DNA from: Sorex araneus
Lineage: Eukaryota > Chordata > Mammalia > Eulipotyphla > Soricidae
Assembly (NCBI RefSeq): GCF_027595985.1
Contig: NC_073312.1
Location: 12,157,995-12,221,994, forward strand
Reading direction: 5' to 3'
DNA: 64,000 bases
Positions 22,579 through 34,740 of the stretch are shown in pieces (position 1 is the first letter of the stretch; each line of letters begins with the position of its first letter). The translations under genes were made by a program, and so were the position numbers. The notes beneath the pieces are model-generated. The model was not told where the DNA came from and searched no databases. It saw only the letters and a program-made list of their open reading frames with translations.

Positions 22579-23639
22579 AAAACATAGCCTCATAGCCTCC
22601 CTGTGCTGTTTTAGCTTACCGGCATTTGTGAGTATCTATCTGGGGTTGATCTTCGGCAGGCCAGAAATAAAGAAGTAAAACCAAAACAAAACTTACACTT
22701 AAGACAATGGAAAAATAAGAGTTACTATTGAGAAAAGTGATTTCGGAGGATTTTGCTTATCTTTGGGCTTTCGTTTTGTTGGCACTGGGTGGTACAGATG
22801 CAGGAAGGAGACTCGGGAGAGCAGGGAAAGCAGCGCCCTGGCCCTCAGAGACCTGCTACAAAGGCTGTCTGAGGCAGGGACTGGTCTTGAGTTAGAACGA
22901 TGAATTTCCAAGGTATCCCACTTTGCTTCTCTGGAGGAAAGAAAAAGCGCGTTTTCAACAGGGCTCAATGTTGTTTGGACCGCTTTGTTCTTGGAGCCAC
23001 ATTCATGATGATTTGAGTCATCATTTTCTCTGAGACATCACTTTGACTACCCGAATACTGAACATATTTCAAGATAAGAATAGGAAAGAATGGGCTTAGA
23101 AGTGTCCAGCCTTCAAAAGGCACTGGGTGAAGTCCTCCAGGAAAAGCAACTGGGGGTGGGGGCTTGGACAGAAGTTCTGGTGGGCTTATGGGGGAACCTG
23201 AATGTGGATGGAGTCAGTTTCCCCCGGAACCTTTGAAAGGGCCGATGAGAGACATTTTTTTCCCCCCTTTCAAATATCACAGATCTGTGGCTCTCTCAGG
23301 GAAATAGCAATAAATATTGGTTAAATGCCTATAAAGCCGGCAAGGCAAAAATAAGTCCAAAGTTTGAGTGGGCCATTTAAAACACGGCCTAACCTTTTAT
23401 TTAATTGCCCTTTTGCTGCAAACCAGAAATGAGATCTGAACGCAAAATGGACTGGCCACTCGGAACCCGCTCTGAAATATCTGCCAGAAGTGGATTTAAA
23501 GTCCAATTGCTCTGCTCTCAGCTCGAGTGCAACCAACTGGGGGGAAATTGAATTTTTGCTCTGCCAGTGGATGGTGGCAGTGCGTGTCTTTATTGGGGGG
23601 CGGGAGGGCGGGGAGCCCAGAGAGGGGCAGTGGGGTGCT
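22579..23639. other. Unique; 23255-23560 is a candidate conserved element
   Basis: Bases 23255-23560 are repeat-free, with ATAAATATTGGTTAAATGCC and CCTTTTATTTAATTGCCC blocks and even codon-free composition. No exon is recognised. Confidence 0.3.
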
Positions 23640-23790
23640 GAGCAGCGTGGTGTGATGGAAGGAGCCTGACATGAATTTCAATCTGATTCTTCGTTTGTGA
23701 CCTGAGTCATCCTATCGGCAAGACCACACCCTCCTGGACTCCATTTTCCTCATCTGTAAAAGGGATCTCTTACTACCTCACGTCAGGACC
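23640..23790 (+). mobile_element. MIR element
   Basis: TGTGACCTGAGTCATCC, then CATTTTCCTCATCTGTAAAA, the central MIR block. Confidence 0.85.
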
Positions 23791-24582
23791 TACACTTAGG
23801 ATGCAAAGACATAATTCCCTCATTGAACGAGTCTCTTTTTTTAAAGATGATGTGCCAGGACTCTGGGAACATGGCTGTGAACTAGTCAGCCTGACTCTTT
23901 GCATGTGGGGAATGAACGTAGGACAGGAAACTGTCCATTCACTACAACGGGAGGTGGGAAGCCGAGGAAGGAAAGGCAGGGTGGCAGTGAAACGGATCAG
24001 ATGTGGCCATGGCAATGCCCCATCCTTCCTGTGCCAATATGACTCTGCCCTCCTCTGGTCCTCCTCCTGAAACCGACTGGGATTTTGCCAGTTTGCAACC
24101 AACAGACTCTATGGCAGAAAGGCTCCGTGGATCCTAAGGTCCAGAGTCACGAAACTCTGCGGCTCTAACTCCCTTGTTAGTATTCTCCCCTGGGACCCCT
24201 CTGACTCCATTGAAAGAGGGACCACCACCCCCTGAGGTGACCACACTCCCAGGGAGGGGTCATGCTGTCTGAAGAGACAGACATGCAGGCATCCAAGCTT
24301 CTGCCTGGTTCCCGTTCGCCTCCCCACCTTCCTGCAACCACAGTCAGAAGCCAGAACCTTCCAGAATGCCTGAGCCTCAGGCACAATGAGAAAGAAAGCG
24401 ATGGCAAATGTTTGAAATTCTCTGTGGAGGACTTGAGGGTGAGTCTTTGCAGCAAAGAGCTAAAGGAATGAAGTTAGGCGGAAAGTAGATTCCACAGCAG
24501 CTATGGTCAAATAGCAAGTAGTCTTGGGTCTTGCTGGCCAAAGCAAAGACCAGTTTTTACTCTCTATTAAAAGTAAAAAGTT
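23791..24582. other. Unique stretch, no feature recognised
   Basis: Short open frames exist on both strands but show no family features or exon flanks. Confidence 0.45.
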
Positions 24583-24693
24583 ACTCCTGACTCTGTGCTC
24601 AGGAATCACTTGTGGCAGAGTTGAGGGATTGAATCCAGGTCAGCTCCATGCGATGCAAGCACCTTACCTGCGGTGAGGTATCTCTCAGGTCAG
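24583..24693 (-). mobile_element. SINE fragment
   Basis: TTACTCCTGACTCTGTGCTC and GATTGAATCCAGGTCAGCTC are a reversed SINE, truncated in the middle. Confidence 0.75.
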
Positions 24694-24716
24694 GATTTGT
24701 GCTTTTTCTTCCTCTT

Positions 24717-25360
24717 CCATTTTATTTTAGGCACCTTGTGATTTATGGAACAGTTAATGTAGGATTTCATGCAGAAAACATCCAGGCACCACCACCAGGA
24801 TGTTTGCTTCCCTCCACCACTGGCCCAATGGTCCCCTCAAGCCGCACCACCATCTACCTCCTGGGGTAAGCTTCCTAGTGAAGACCAGTTCTCAATTTCT
24901 ATTGCCTCTGGGCATTTACTCTTCCCATCTTTACATCCCACATATGAGTGAGATCATTCTGTGTCTGACCCTCTCTTTTGGAATAACTCAGCATGATTCT
25001 CTAGATCCATCCAAGCAGTAGTAAATTGCATGATTTCACTTTTTCTTATAGCTGAGTAGTATTCCATTGTGGATATATACCATAGTTTCTTTATCCAATC
25101 ATCTGTTCTTGGATACTCAGATTCTTTCCAGATTTTGGCTACTGTGAACAGTGCTGCAATAAGCATCAGAGTGCAAATGCCTTTTCTGAGTATAGTTTTG
25201 GGTCCTTGGGGCAGATGACCAGACATGGAATGGCTGGTCCAGGTGGAAGCTCAATTCCTAGTTTGTTTTTCTTTAGAAGTGTTCAAACCATTTTCCAAAG
25301 AGGCTGGATCCAACGATATTATCACTGTGAATGATGGTCCTTTTTTTTCCAAATGCTGTT
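24717..25360 (-). mobile_element. L1 ORF2 end plus 3' UTR
   Basis: The minus strand at 25226-24954 reads like the ORF2 C-terminus (LMLIAALFTVAKIWKESEYP, RTDDWIKKLWYISTMEYYSA). The 3' UTR follows to 24717. It is a 5'-truncated pseudocopy. Confidence 0.93.
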
Positions 25361-25885
25361 GATTGGTGTTTTAATAGAAAAATTCAGGACACCTTGCAGA
25401 GACTGATAGCTCAATTGTTACTTCTCTCCACAGCAAACCTGGCTTCTCTCTCCAGAGCAAAGGATGGCGCAGTAAGGTGAATTGGTTCTAAGAATTGGTT
25501 CTAAGTCTCTGAGCTACTCAAGGCAAAGATGGGATGCAATCCCACCTCATCTTTTCAACTCTTAAGAGAGTAAGTTTTTACAGAAAGTCAGTTTTATTAG
25601 CCATGAACTCACGAGCTGTGTGACATGGGTAAGTCACTTCGTTTCTGTCAATCACTTAGAGTGTTCTGATGCCATGCTATCTAGTTTATGCTCGACTTTG
25701 CCACCTAGCATTTACTCAACTTTGTGACTTTTGTACCTCACCTCTGACAATAGGACACTGTACTAAGTGAACTGCTGCTAGGTGAGGGTAGGAATCCCAG
25801 ACCAGGAACAAGGGTGCATGTGGCATTAAGGTATATGATGCAGGTCTGCCTGCTAAGAAAGCCCCACATTAGAGTCTCTATCTCC
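25361..25885. other. Unique stretch with a small MIR core
   Basis: Bases 25600-25650 (ACTCACGAGCTGTGTGACAT then GGTAAGTCACTTCG) match a MIR core. The rest is unassigned. Confidence 0.45.
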
Positions 25886-26480
25886 TCATTTTATTTAAAA
25901 AGTTTTAAAAGTTGTTCACAATAATTTATTGCATTCAAAATTATAACTCTAATCCCACCACCACTGCATCTTCCCTTCACCATTATTTCGAATATTCCCA
26001 CCACCCCCAAAGCCTGCCCCTAAATAATTTATGTTGTATTGCTTGTTAGGAAAATCCTCTAAAAATGATCCAAAAAGGTTCTTTAGAGGAAAGTGTGAGA
26101 AGATTATTGTATCTCACCCTGGAGTTAGTAAGCCCTTGTAACAGGAGATTACTAACATTTTGTTATACATTGAGCCTGTGTGCAAATATGTATATATTTT
26201 GATCAAGATCAGTTGCCTTCCACTTTACACCCCATCAAACATGGTGTGCAATTCCTGGTACATCGGTGGCGTAGAGTAAGAGATGTCATGCAACTATGAA
26301 TGAGGCCGCACACTCCAGAAATCCTAAAATTTTAAACAGGGTGCTAGAGCTGGAGTTAAATTTTTAAGTGGGTGGTGACTTTGGGGTCCGGAGGCATCTC
26401 TGCAGCTTGTGGCCCTTTTCTGAGATTTATGTGTGGGTCTCTGATTTGTGGTTGTTAATATGTCCCATTTTATATCTCAT
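25886..26480 (-). mobile_element. L1-like non-coding retroelement (inverted copy)
   Basis: The reverse complement matches 19790-20370, including GGACCCCAAAGTCACC and the CAATAAATTATTGTGAACAA end. Confidence 0.75.
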
Positions 26481-27541
26481 TTTAAACGGTATGTCTCTTT
26501 CGAACCCCCAGCCAGCTGTGGCATCCTGCTCTGTAGCTTCAGTGCTGAATGCACCTTCCCTCCCAAATAAGCCCCTTTTATGCTACCTGTTTTAAAAGGT
26601 GTTATCAGCTAAGAGTTCAAACCCTGATGCCATCTTCAACTTCTGACAATGTCCTTCTCTCATTCCACATTTCCATCTCCTGGACTTTCCCAGTCTTTTA
26701 AGGGCCTCTGATTCTTCTCCATCACCCTTGAATAAATCTTACAGATTCATCTTCCAAAAGTTCAATCCTGATTAGAGCGTTCATTTCAGAAAAGTATTCA
26801 CTGTCTGCTAAATAAACTCTAAACCCTTCTGGTTCTCATTAAAGCATTTTATGATCTCATTCTAACCTCACTTTCCCAGATCAATGGTCCATCAAAGGAA
26901 AGCAAAATTGCTGTGTGTAATAATGTAAAGGGACCTTCCTGGGTCGAGAGAGATGGATGGAATTCAGCTTAGTCTACTGGTCAGAACGAGGTACACGAAG
27001 ACTCTTAATCACTGTTCTGTCCATTATGATTTGAGTGACCTGCATGGTTGTTTCACAGCTCTGAATCTTATTTTTCTTAATTAAAAATTCTCACCAATTT
27101 CCTAGATTCTCCTAGGGCAGACAAGGAGAGAAAAGCTCTATGTGAGAGAGAAACACAAAGACTTAGCTGTATGTGGCTAATTTTGGGGTGGGGGCAAAGA
27201 AGTCCACTCTACAGCAGAGGGACTCTGCTCTCTTCAGGAATCCTCCGTCCATACCACAGTAGAAGGCCTTCTTGGACATATTATCCCAGGTTACAATTAC
27301 ACAACATAGTAGTCTGCCTCTTGCTCTGTTGGACTTCTGCTAGAAAGAACACGGGCATGAAGAGTTGAATTTATTTGTAATCTACTAGAGGTGCTATGAT
27401 GGGTTCTGTTGAGTCCCCTGTCAGTGTTGAGGCTCTACTCCCAGTGCCTTGGGTGTGACCACAGCAGCCACAGTTGGTGAGACTAAGCTCCTGCTAGTGT
27501 AGAGTGGGCCCTTCATTGTTTGGTTTAAAATTTTACTTCTT
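26481..27541. other. Unassigned, perhaps ancient repeat relics
   Basis: Bases 26600-26920 have the feel of an old interspersed repeat (TGATCTCATTCTAACCTCAC) but I cannot name it. There are no exons. Confidence 0.35.
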
Positions 27542-27708
27542 TGGGGCAGGGAAGGGGGCTCACCCAGCAGTGCACAAGGAGTTACTCTTGACTAGGTCCT
27601 CAGAGGTTGTTCCTGGCAGGCCTGGGGGACAATGAGGTGCTGGAGATTGAACCATGCACCCCAGAGTGTAAACATGAATTTCAGTCAACTGAACTGTCAC
27701 TACAGCCC
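27542..27708 (-). mobile_element. Old SINE
   Basis: CCCAGCAGTGCACAAGGAGT and GAGATTGAACCATGCACCCC, ending ACTGTCACTACAGCCC. Confidence 0.6.
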
Positions 27709-27762
27709 AGGGCAGGCTTTTTAATCCAGAGTATAGGGTCTCTTTAAAAGAAGAAAGTAGCA

Positions 27763-27941
27763 GGGCTGGAACAATAGCACAGCGGGTAGAGTGTTTGCCT
27801 TGCATGCAGCCGATCCAGGTTCAATTTTCAGCATCCCATATGGTCCCCCAAGCACCGCCAGGAGTAATTCCTGAGTGCAGTGCAGAGCCAGGAGTCACCC
27901 CTGTGCATTGCCAAGTGTGACTCAAAAAGAGAAAAAAAAAG
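27763..27941 (+). mobile_element. Type A SINE
   Basis: Full type A with a small internal duplication (GTGCAGTGCAGAGCC) and an A-rich tail. Confidence 0.93.
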
Positions 27942-28859
27942 ATGGAAGTGAACCAACAGAAACACAATATCATGAGATGCTGGGGAGTAAAGACCAAAAT
28001 CCTTCAAGTCAAGGAATACTTGCCAGCAAAGCACAAGTATCTGGGGAGAGGTAAGGAAGGGTTCCCCTGTGTGAGTCCATGGCTTGCCTGGCCCTCACAA
28101 CACCTTGACCTAAAACAAGAACTTCTAGTCTGCATCTCCCTAAGAATTTTAGTGTCAGTCACGGCAAATGGCAGAGACTAACACATCAGCGTTGGGAAGT
28201 CAAGGACTCCCACCTCTCCTTTCCAAGGTTCTAGGTCAACCCAGTGCTTGATGAAAGTCAAGGTATCTCTGCAGTAAGGTATCCTGGAGAATGGGGGCAC
28301 TGGGAATGGTGACCCCGCTTCTCAGCTCTGACGAGAGGCTCGTGTTGTATGTGACCTGTAGCAACTATTACATATAGTCACTTCAACATAGCAGGGTGTT
28401 TTGGGGGAGAAGGAATAGCTATGATTATGGGACTAAAAAGGAGCCTCCTCTGAGAAAATTAGTCTGTCAGAAGTCTCTGCGGCTTTGCCAGAAGCTTAGA
28501 GCTTAGAGCTTAGAGCTCTGATGGGGGGATACCCCTGCCATACGTTACTTAAATGTTTTGGCATCTGGAAGAGTCTTGGCATTTTGGAGGTGGGCCTGGT
28601 GTAGCAAAATCACCAGTATAGAGTGAAACTATTGATACTACTGAAAAATAAAGAAATAACTGAAAAATATTTTAACTTTGATGTCATACCTACTAACAAG
28701 TAAGTTAAACGTGGGCCTATGCCAGCCTGAGCACAAGCCAGTACCACTGGTCAATACCACTCTCAAGTAGAAAAGGGTCTCCACAGGTCCATTTTCCTAG
28801 AGGGACATCATGTGCTCCCTATAATTTTTAGATTCCTGGGTTAAGAAAAGTAAGTTCTT
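27942..28859. other. Unique stretch
   Basis: A short tandem run of GCTTAGA lies at 28494-28514. No other feature is recognised. Confidence 0.45.
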
Positions 28860-29014
28860 GGGCTGGAGAGATAGTACAGTGGGTAAGGCATTTGCTCTCC
28901 ATAAGGTCAACCCCTGACACCCCATATGGTTCCCTGAGGCCTGCTAGGAATGAATCCTGAACACAGAGCCAGGACTAAGACCTGAGTACAGTCAGGTATG
29001 GTCCAAAAAATTGT
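28860..29014 (+). mobile_element. Older SINE
   Basis: GGGCTGGAGAGATAGTACAG head, then CCCCTGACACCCCATATGGT and AACACAGAGCCAGGACTAAG. Confidence 0.8.
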
Positions 29015-29028
29015 CAGAGAGAGAGAGA

Positions 29029-29200
29029 GGTGGAGCGATAGTACAGTGGGTAGGGCATTTGCCTTGCACTTGGCCAACCTGGGTTCGATTCCCAGGATCC
29101 CATATGGTACCCGAGCACCACCAGGAGTAATTCCTGAGTGCAAAGCCAATAGTCTCCCCTGTGCATTGCTGGCTGTGACCCAAAAAGAAAAAGAGAGAAA
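29029..29200 (+). mobile_element. Type A SINE
   Basis: GGAGCGATAGTACAGTGGG head, GGTTCGATTCCCAGGATCCC, GAGTAATTCCTGAGTGCAAA, GTGACCCAAAAAG. It lies directly behind an older SINE. Confidence 0.92.
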
Positions 29201-30521
29201 GTGAGAGAGAGAAGTTGTTGAGAAGGTAATGAGAATATGGGAATTCAAAGAGTTTGTTAGAAAAATAAAAGATATTTAATTTTTAATCTTATGTTGAAGA
29301 AACAGATAGTAATGACAAACATGGAACAAGGGACAATAAAACTCTACATGTTAAACATTTCACGTGAAGGATGAGATGTTTCAGAAATAATTGATGAGAA
29401 AACGTCAAAGGTTTAAAAGAGATTTTCTAAGACCCACAGTCCAGTTTGTTGAGCCAAATCTCTGAACGGACTTCAAATAAAATCTTCTTTCTATAGAAGC
29501 AAAGCAATTACTCAAAATCAACCAAGAGTAAAAGCACTACATGGTAACAATGGAAATTGCTCAGCTGTTGCCATGTGGAACGGAATTTCAGAAAAATATT
29601 CCTTTTTTTTTTTTTTCAACCACAGCATATCCTCAACTCTAAGTTCTGCTTGGAAAAAAAATCCAGTGCCAAGTGATGCTCACAGCCCCACATTACATGG
29701 ATATAACATAGAGGTAACAGCCAGCCCTTATAAGCAAAACAGAAGACAGTCCAGCAAAAGTGGTAAAAGAATGATTTGTATTCCCTGAGTACGAAAGGCT
29801 GGCAGAGCAGAGCTTAGCTCTTCACACCCCCTGCTTCAGCTGGGTCCTTGCTAAGGTCTGCTGGGGACACAGCACTGTGGATTTTCTGAGATTGCACGGG
29901 AGCAATGTGTGGACACCTAATGACACCCGCTCCATCAGGATTCCAAGAACACCAAATCTTCAGATTACTGAAAGTATAAAGGGAGCTTTAATGGGGTTGT
30001 GAGAATCTTGAGCAGGATGGGAAACAAAAATGAGTTTCCTGTGCCCAGAAAATGGTTCTAACCTTACAAAAGGTGCGCAAGTTGAAAGGAAGCACGCTAG
30101 GCATTCGGGTCTGGTCACCAACAGCAGATAACAAATGTCTATACTCTGTGTCTTTGGTGGAAGGCGGTGCTGTGCCACGTGTCCCCGTGCGTGCGTATAG
30201 TGCACAGGGCAGCCCATTTCTCCAGGCACACTGGACACTTTAATATCACATAATGTCACATATTTATCAACATAAAGGTACAAAAAGTCGGATACAAGAT
30301 AAAGGAGGGTTATTAGTGCTTATCTTTTCTACCTTCTTGGATACTCCCGTGGAAACGAGAAGATGGGCTTTTTCTACACGTTATTCTCAGTGTCCCTCCT
30401 CTTTGCCATGGTTGATCATTCGCTTTTCTCTGGATCTCCTTTACAGGAGCACACACAAATGACTATATGATCTGATCTGTTCTTCTCTCTGACATGAACT
30501 CTCTTTAAAAATAACTTTTTA
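29201..30521. other. Unique stretch, no feature recognised
   Basis: AT-rich to about 29800. No exon, repeat or RNA gene was found. Confidence 0.45.
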
Positions 30522-30704
30522 GAGCTGGAGTGATAGCACAGCCGGTAGGGCGTTTGCCTTGCATGAGGCCGACTTGGGTTTGATTCCCAGCATCCCATAT
30601 GGTCCCCCGAGCACCGCCAGGAGTAATTCCTGAGTGCAGATTCAGGAGTAACCCCTGTGCATTGCCAGGTGTAACCCAAAAGCAAAAAATAATAATAATA
30701 ATAA
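30522..30704 (+). mobile_element. Type A SINE
   Basis: Complete body, with the tail drifted to (AAT)n. Confidence 0.94.
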
Positions 30705-31710
30705 CTTTTGCCCTTTATTGAAACACCACAGTTTACAAAGTTGTTCATAATGCATTTTTTATGGGCATTCAATATTCCAACACCAATTCTACCACCAGTC
30801 TGATCTTCCCTTTACTAATGTCCCCATTTTCCCAACCGTCCCCCAATCATGCCCCTTAGCAGGCACAAAATTATTTTATATTGCTTGTTACAACTAAATG
30901 GCTAATGGGATTGTCAAAAAATACAGTGGTAAAAGAAAACTTGTGAAAATTGTTATATCCTACCATAGGGATAGGACTGGAGCGATAGCACAGCAGGTAA
31001 GGTGTTTGCCTTGCACTCGGCTGACCCGGGTTCGATTCTTCCATCCCTCTCAGAGAGCCCAGCAAGCTACCGAGAGTATCCCACCCACACGGCAGAGCCT
31101 GGCAAGCTACCCATGTCATATTTGATATGCCAAAAATAGTAACAAGTCTCACAATGGAGACGTTACTGGTGCCCTCTAGAGCAAATCGATGAACAACGGG
31201 ACTACAGTGCTACCATGCTACAGGTATGGTAGTCCTTGTCTGAGATCTTACTAAGTTGGTTGTTGCTAGTTGAGCCTACTGTGGTATTGCTGATTGAGAG
31301 GAGTTGGCTTCTACATTACTTTCCCGGTCTACTGTGCTCCTACTGAGATGTAAGCACTGTAGATTTTGGAGGTGTCATGTGGCCGCAAATTGCAGCCAAC
31401 TGCATTGCATGCTCCAGAGAAATGTGGCCGCAAATTGCCTTGCATGCTCCAGAGAAATCGAGGATATGTAAATGGGCTGTGAGTTTACATGGCGGAAGTT
31501 GTGGGTTATGAATGTGGTTACTGGTGCTTCCAGAAGTACGGGGGGAAGGAGAGGGAAAGCTGTTCACCCCACTCTGAGAAGACCCCAGCGTTCTCGGCCT
31601 GAAAACTCTGGTGTTTTCAGGAATCTCTGATAGCTTGCTACCTGGCATTTTTTGCAGAGATTAGCTGTTCCTGACAGGGACTCTTACAGACCCCGCAGGG
31701 CAAGGCCACA
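30705..31710 (-). mobile_element. L1-like non-coding retroelement, interrupted
   Basis: 30705-30965 reversed matches the 3' end of the 19440 family. A type B SINE interrupts it at 30974-31221. Sequence to about 31710 may be its 5' part and includes a 45-bp tandem (31378-31462, shared GTGGCCGCAAATTGC and GCATGCTCCAGAGAAAT). Confidence 0.5.
30974..31221 (+). mobile_element. Type B SINE
   Basis: GACTGGAGCGATAGCACAGC head, doubled GCAAGCTACC motif, and ACTACAGTGCTACCATGCTA end without an A-tail. Confidence 0.94.
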
Positions 31711-31789
31711 GGTAACAAACACATGTTATCTTCTATTTACCACATGCCTGCCAATCCTATACCCCGTAGGGCCCTCAGAGTCCTGCCAT

Positions 31790-31962
31790 TTTTTTTTTTC
31801 TTTTTGGGTCACACCTGGTGATGCACAGGGGTTACTCCTAGCTCTGCGATCAAGAATTACTCCTGGTGGTGCTTGGGGGACCATATTGGATGCTGGGGAT
31901 CGAACCCAGGTTGGCTGTGTGCAAGGCAAATGCCCTCCCTGCTGTGCTATCACTCCAGCCCC
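31790..31962 (-). mobile_element. Type A SINE
   Basis: Starts with poly(T), then TTTTTGGGTCACACCTGG, and ends GCTATCACTCCAGCCCC. Confidence 0.95.
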
Positions 31963-31974
31963 AGAGTCCTGCCA

Positions 31975-32271
31975 GTCTTGCCCTGAACACAGAGCAGAGG
32001 TTCAACCCTGAGCACCACCGGGCATGATCTAAACCACCACCACCACCACCACCCCCTAAAATAAAGAATTATTGGGACAGAGATAGTACACTGGCAGTGC
32101 TACAGAGATAGTACAAGGGTTAGGTCACTTGTCTTGTATGCAGCTGACCCCAGTTTGATACCTAGTACCCCAAAGGGACCACAAATCACCACCAGGAGTG
32201 AACCCTGAGTGCAGAGCCAGGAATAAGCCCTGAGCACTGAGGGGTATATACCTCTTCTCCTGGAAAAAAAA

Positions 32272-32272
<1 letters not shown>
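31975..32272 (+). mobile_element. Two old SINE pieces
   Basis: 31975-32035 is a 3' SINE relic ending in (CAC)n. 32071-32272 is a diverged SINE with a short internal repeat of AGAGATAGTACA. Confidence 0.6.

Positions 32273-32305
<33 letters not shown>
32273..32305 (+). repeat. (TG)n microsatellite
   Basis: About 16 TG units at the tail of a SINE. Confidence 0.97.
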
Positions 32306-32306
<1 letters not shown>

Positions 32307-32934
32307 GAAGAGTAAGATGAACAGTTCTGGGTGAGGTGTTTCTTTCCACTTACATACGTGGTGCCTCTAAGGATAACCATGAATCCTCAGGACCCTACTG
32401 AGAACTCTGGATTTTGCCATAGGCAAAGGACAACCATCTAGGCAAATGTTGGCATGAAAATATGACAAAACTAGCATGGAATATCCTGAACACATCCCTG
32501 ACATCACAGTTATAGTAACTGGTAAGGGACAGAGGAGGCGAGGCAAACAAAACAAAAAATAAATGTGCTAGCAGGATATCTGGCAGACACTGAGCATGCA
32601 ATACATTTTTGCTGAGTGAAGAAATACATGAATGATAATAGCAGGGATAGAATTATAGAAAGATATTGTCGAGGGATAATGAAAACATGTTTGTTTTGAT
32701 GGATTACAGAAAATAAGAGAGAGGTGGGGTGAAAAGTTTTCCAAGTCTCATGCCTGGGCCTCTGATATAAGAACCAGAAAATTCTTTGGAGAAACTGATT
32801 GGGTGGGAAAGATGATGTTAATTATGGAGTAATTTAAATATAGTGACAAGATCATCCACGGTAAATGTCTAGAGACATTGGGAACTAGGGCTGAGAGACC
32901 AGCATGATGTACTATGGTAATAAAGACAAGAGAT
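32306..32934. other. Unique stretch with a MIR-like tail
   Basis: 32565-32640 (TATCTGGCAGACACTGAGCA, then TTTTTGCTGAGTGAAGAAAT) resembles a MIR 3' end. The rest is unassigned. Confidence 0.4.
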
Positions 32935-33128
32935 GGGCCAGAGAGAAAGAGTACGGGGATAAGGCGTTGGCCTTGCATTCAGCCATTTCAGCGGTGGCCT
33001 CAGTTTGAATTTTTGGAACCCCCCTGTGTTCCTCTGGTACTGCCTGGAGTTACTTCTGAGTAAGGAGGAATAGCCCTGGAGTACCCCTGCGTGTGGTCCC
33101 CAGTTGTGGTTCCAGGACCAAAAAGGAA
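32935..33128 (+). mobile_element. Old SINE
   Basis: GGCCAGAGAGAAAGAGTACG head and TACTGCCTGGAGTTACTTCT body. Confidence 0.65.
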
Positions 33129-33784
33129 AAGCAGAAAGACGAGAGGAGATGGCACAGAGCATCGGAGGGTTGGCAGAATCGGAAGCAAAGCCACAAAGAG
33201 GGGCAAGAGAGGAAGGGGAGCCGCCAAGAGGATGGAGTGGTGGGAACAAGAAAAGCACCAACACCACTGATCAGAAGAAGCCAGGGAGAGACTCTCAAGG
33301 CATGAATGACCAGCACAGCCCCTTGAAGAGGTAAAGGAGGAAGAGAGGCAAGAGGAGGTCACTGCACTCAGGAGACAAGTTATAAGTGCTGAGGGAAGAA
33401 GCTGTTCATCCTGGAGTCAAGCATGGGACACAGTGACGGAAGCCAGGCTTTGAAAGGGCCCATCAGTGAAAAAGCAATGGAATCAGACAGGCACCACAGT
33501 GCAAGAAACACCATAATGTTTTCCTTTTTGAGGACCTGGGGGATGCCTGAGCAGAAGTATAGGCAAACAGGCAGCAAGGGAGAAACTGATGGTGCAAAAA
33601 CATCGCAGTCCTGTCACGGTTCTTGAGTGATGATGCATGTCCTTCTCATAGTGAGAGATCCTTGGTAGTGAACACCAAGAGGCTGCGGCGTTAACAGAAG
33701 TCTTGTCATTGGACAAGCACTGCCTGGAAAGCTCCAGCTTAAGACAGGCCGTGAAAGATGCTTTGTCTGCCTACTTGTTCTCCT
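33129..33784. other. Purine-rich unique stretch
   Basis: No feature is recognised. Open frames here are compositional. Confidence 0.45.
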
Positions 33785-34434
33785 TCTGATTCTCTCCCTG
33801 CTCCAGTTTCATTGAGGTATCAATGACAATAACACCGCATTAGTTTAAGTGTCCAATCCAGAGATTTGATACATGTATTGATTGCAAAAATAATTACTAT
33901 AAGAAGCTGGAGCAATAATAGCACAGTGGGTAGGGCATTTGCCTTGCACTCGGCCAATCTGGATTCAATTCCTCCATTCCTCTCAGAGAGCCCGGCAAAC
34001 TATCAAGAGAATCCTGCCCACCCGGCAGAGCCTGGCAAGCTACCTGTGGCGTACTGGATATGCCAAAAACAGTAACGAGTCTCACAATGGAGACGTTACT
34101 GGTGTCTGCTCGAGCAAATTGATGGACAACGGGAGGACAGTGCTTCAGTGCTACAAGAAGTAGTAACATCCATCATCTCACAATTACAACATTTTTTTTT
34201 CTTGTGATGATCTACTTTCTTCACAACTGTCAAATATACAACACTATGCTGTTAACTATCACCACCACAGTGGACATCACATCCCCACACTGGACATCAT
34301 ATCCCCAACTAAAACTGGGAGTGTGTATCCTCTGAACCACCTTCATCCAAGTCATGCATCCACCTCCCACTTCTGGCAACCACCAATCTGTTTTTTGTTT
34401 CTCTGAGTTTGCCTTTCTTAGGTTCTACAAACGA
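33785..34434 (-). mobile_element. Ancient L1 3' end of L1MA type
   Basis: TTTCATTGAGGTATCAATGAC, TTTGATACATGTATTGATTG, CTTGTGATGATCTACTTTCT and CTGGCAACCACCAATCTG follow the order of the pan-placental L1MA 3' end. A type B SINE splits it. Confidence 0.8.
33905..34154 (+). mobile_element. Type B SINE nested in ancient L1
   Basis: Complete type B without an A-tail. ATAAGAAG before and ACAAGAAG after fit a short, slightly decayed target-site duplication. Confidence 0.94.
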
Positions 34435-34439
34435 AAGGA

Positions 34440-34740
34440 TCAGTATTTTTTTTTGTTTTTCAATGTTTATTTAGGCACGGTGATTTATAACAAAGTTAAT
34501 AATAGAGTTTCCGGCATGCAATGTTCCAGCACTGCACCTATCCCTGGAGTGTCCTTCACCAATGTCCTACCTACGTCCCACCCCTTCTTGGTCATCTCAG
34601 TTCTGTAGGCTGTCTCTCAAGGGCTGTTACCACCCGTCACTCATTATTCCCTTCTATGTTCCCATGTATGAGACCCTGGTGTCTTCACTCCACGGATGTG
34701 CGCTGCAGACACTTGTGTTGGGAGGATCGGGTAATCACGC
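34440..34740 (-). mobile_element. L1 3' UTR fragment
   Basis: T-rich start, GTGATTTATAACAAAGTTAA, TTCCGGCATGCAATGTTCCA, as at 58770 and 24717. Confidence 0.75.

Noticed and set aside
24954-25226. A 90-codon open frame resembling a conserved protein
   Set aside because: It is the L1 ORF2 end, not a host gene.
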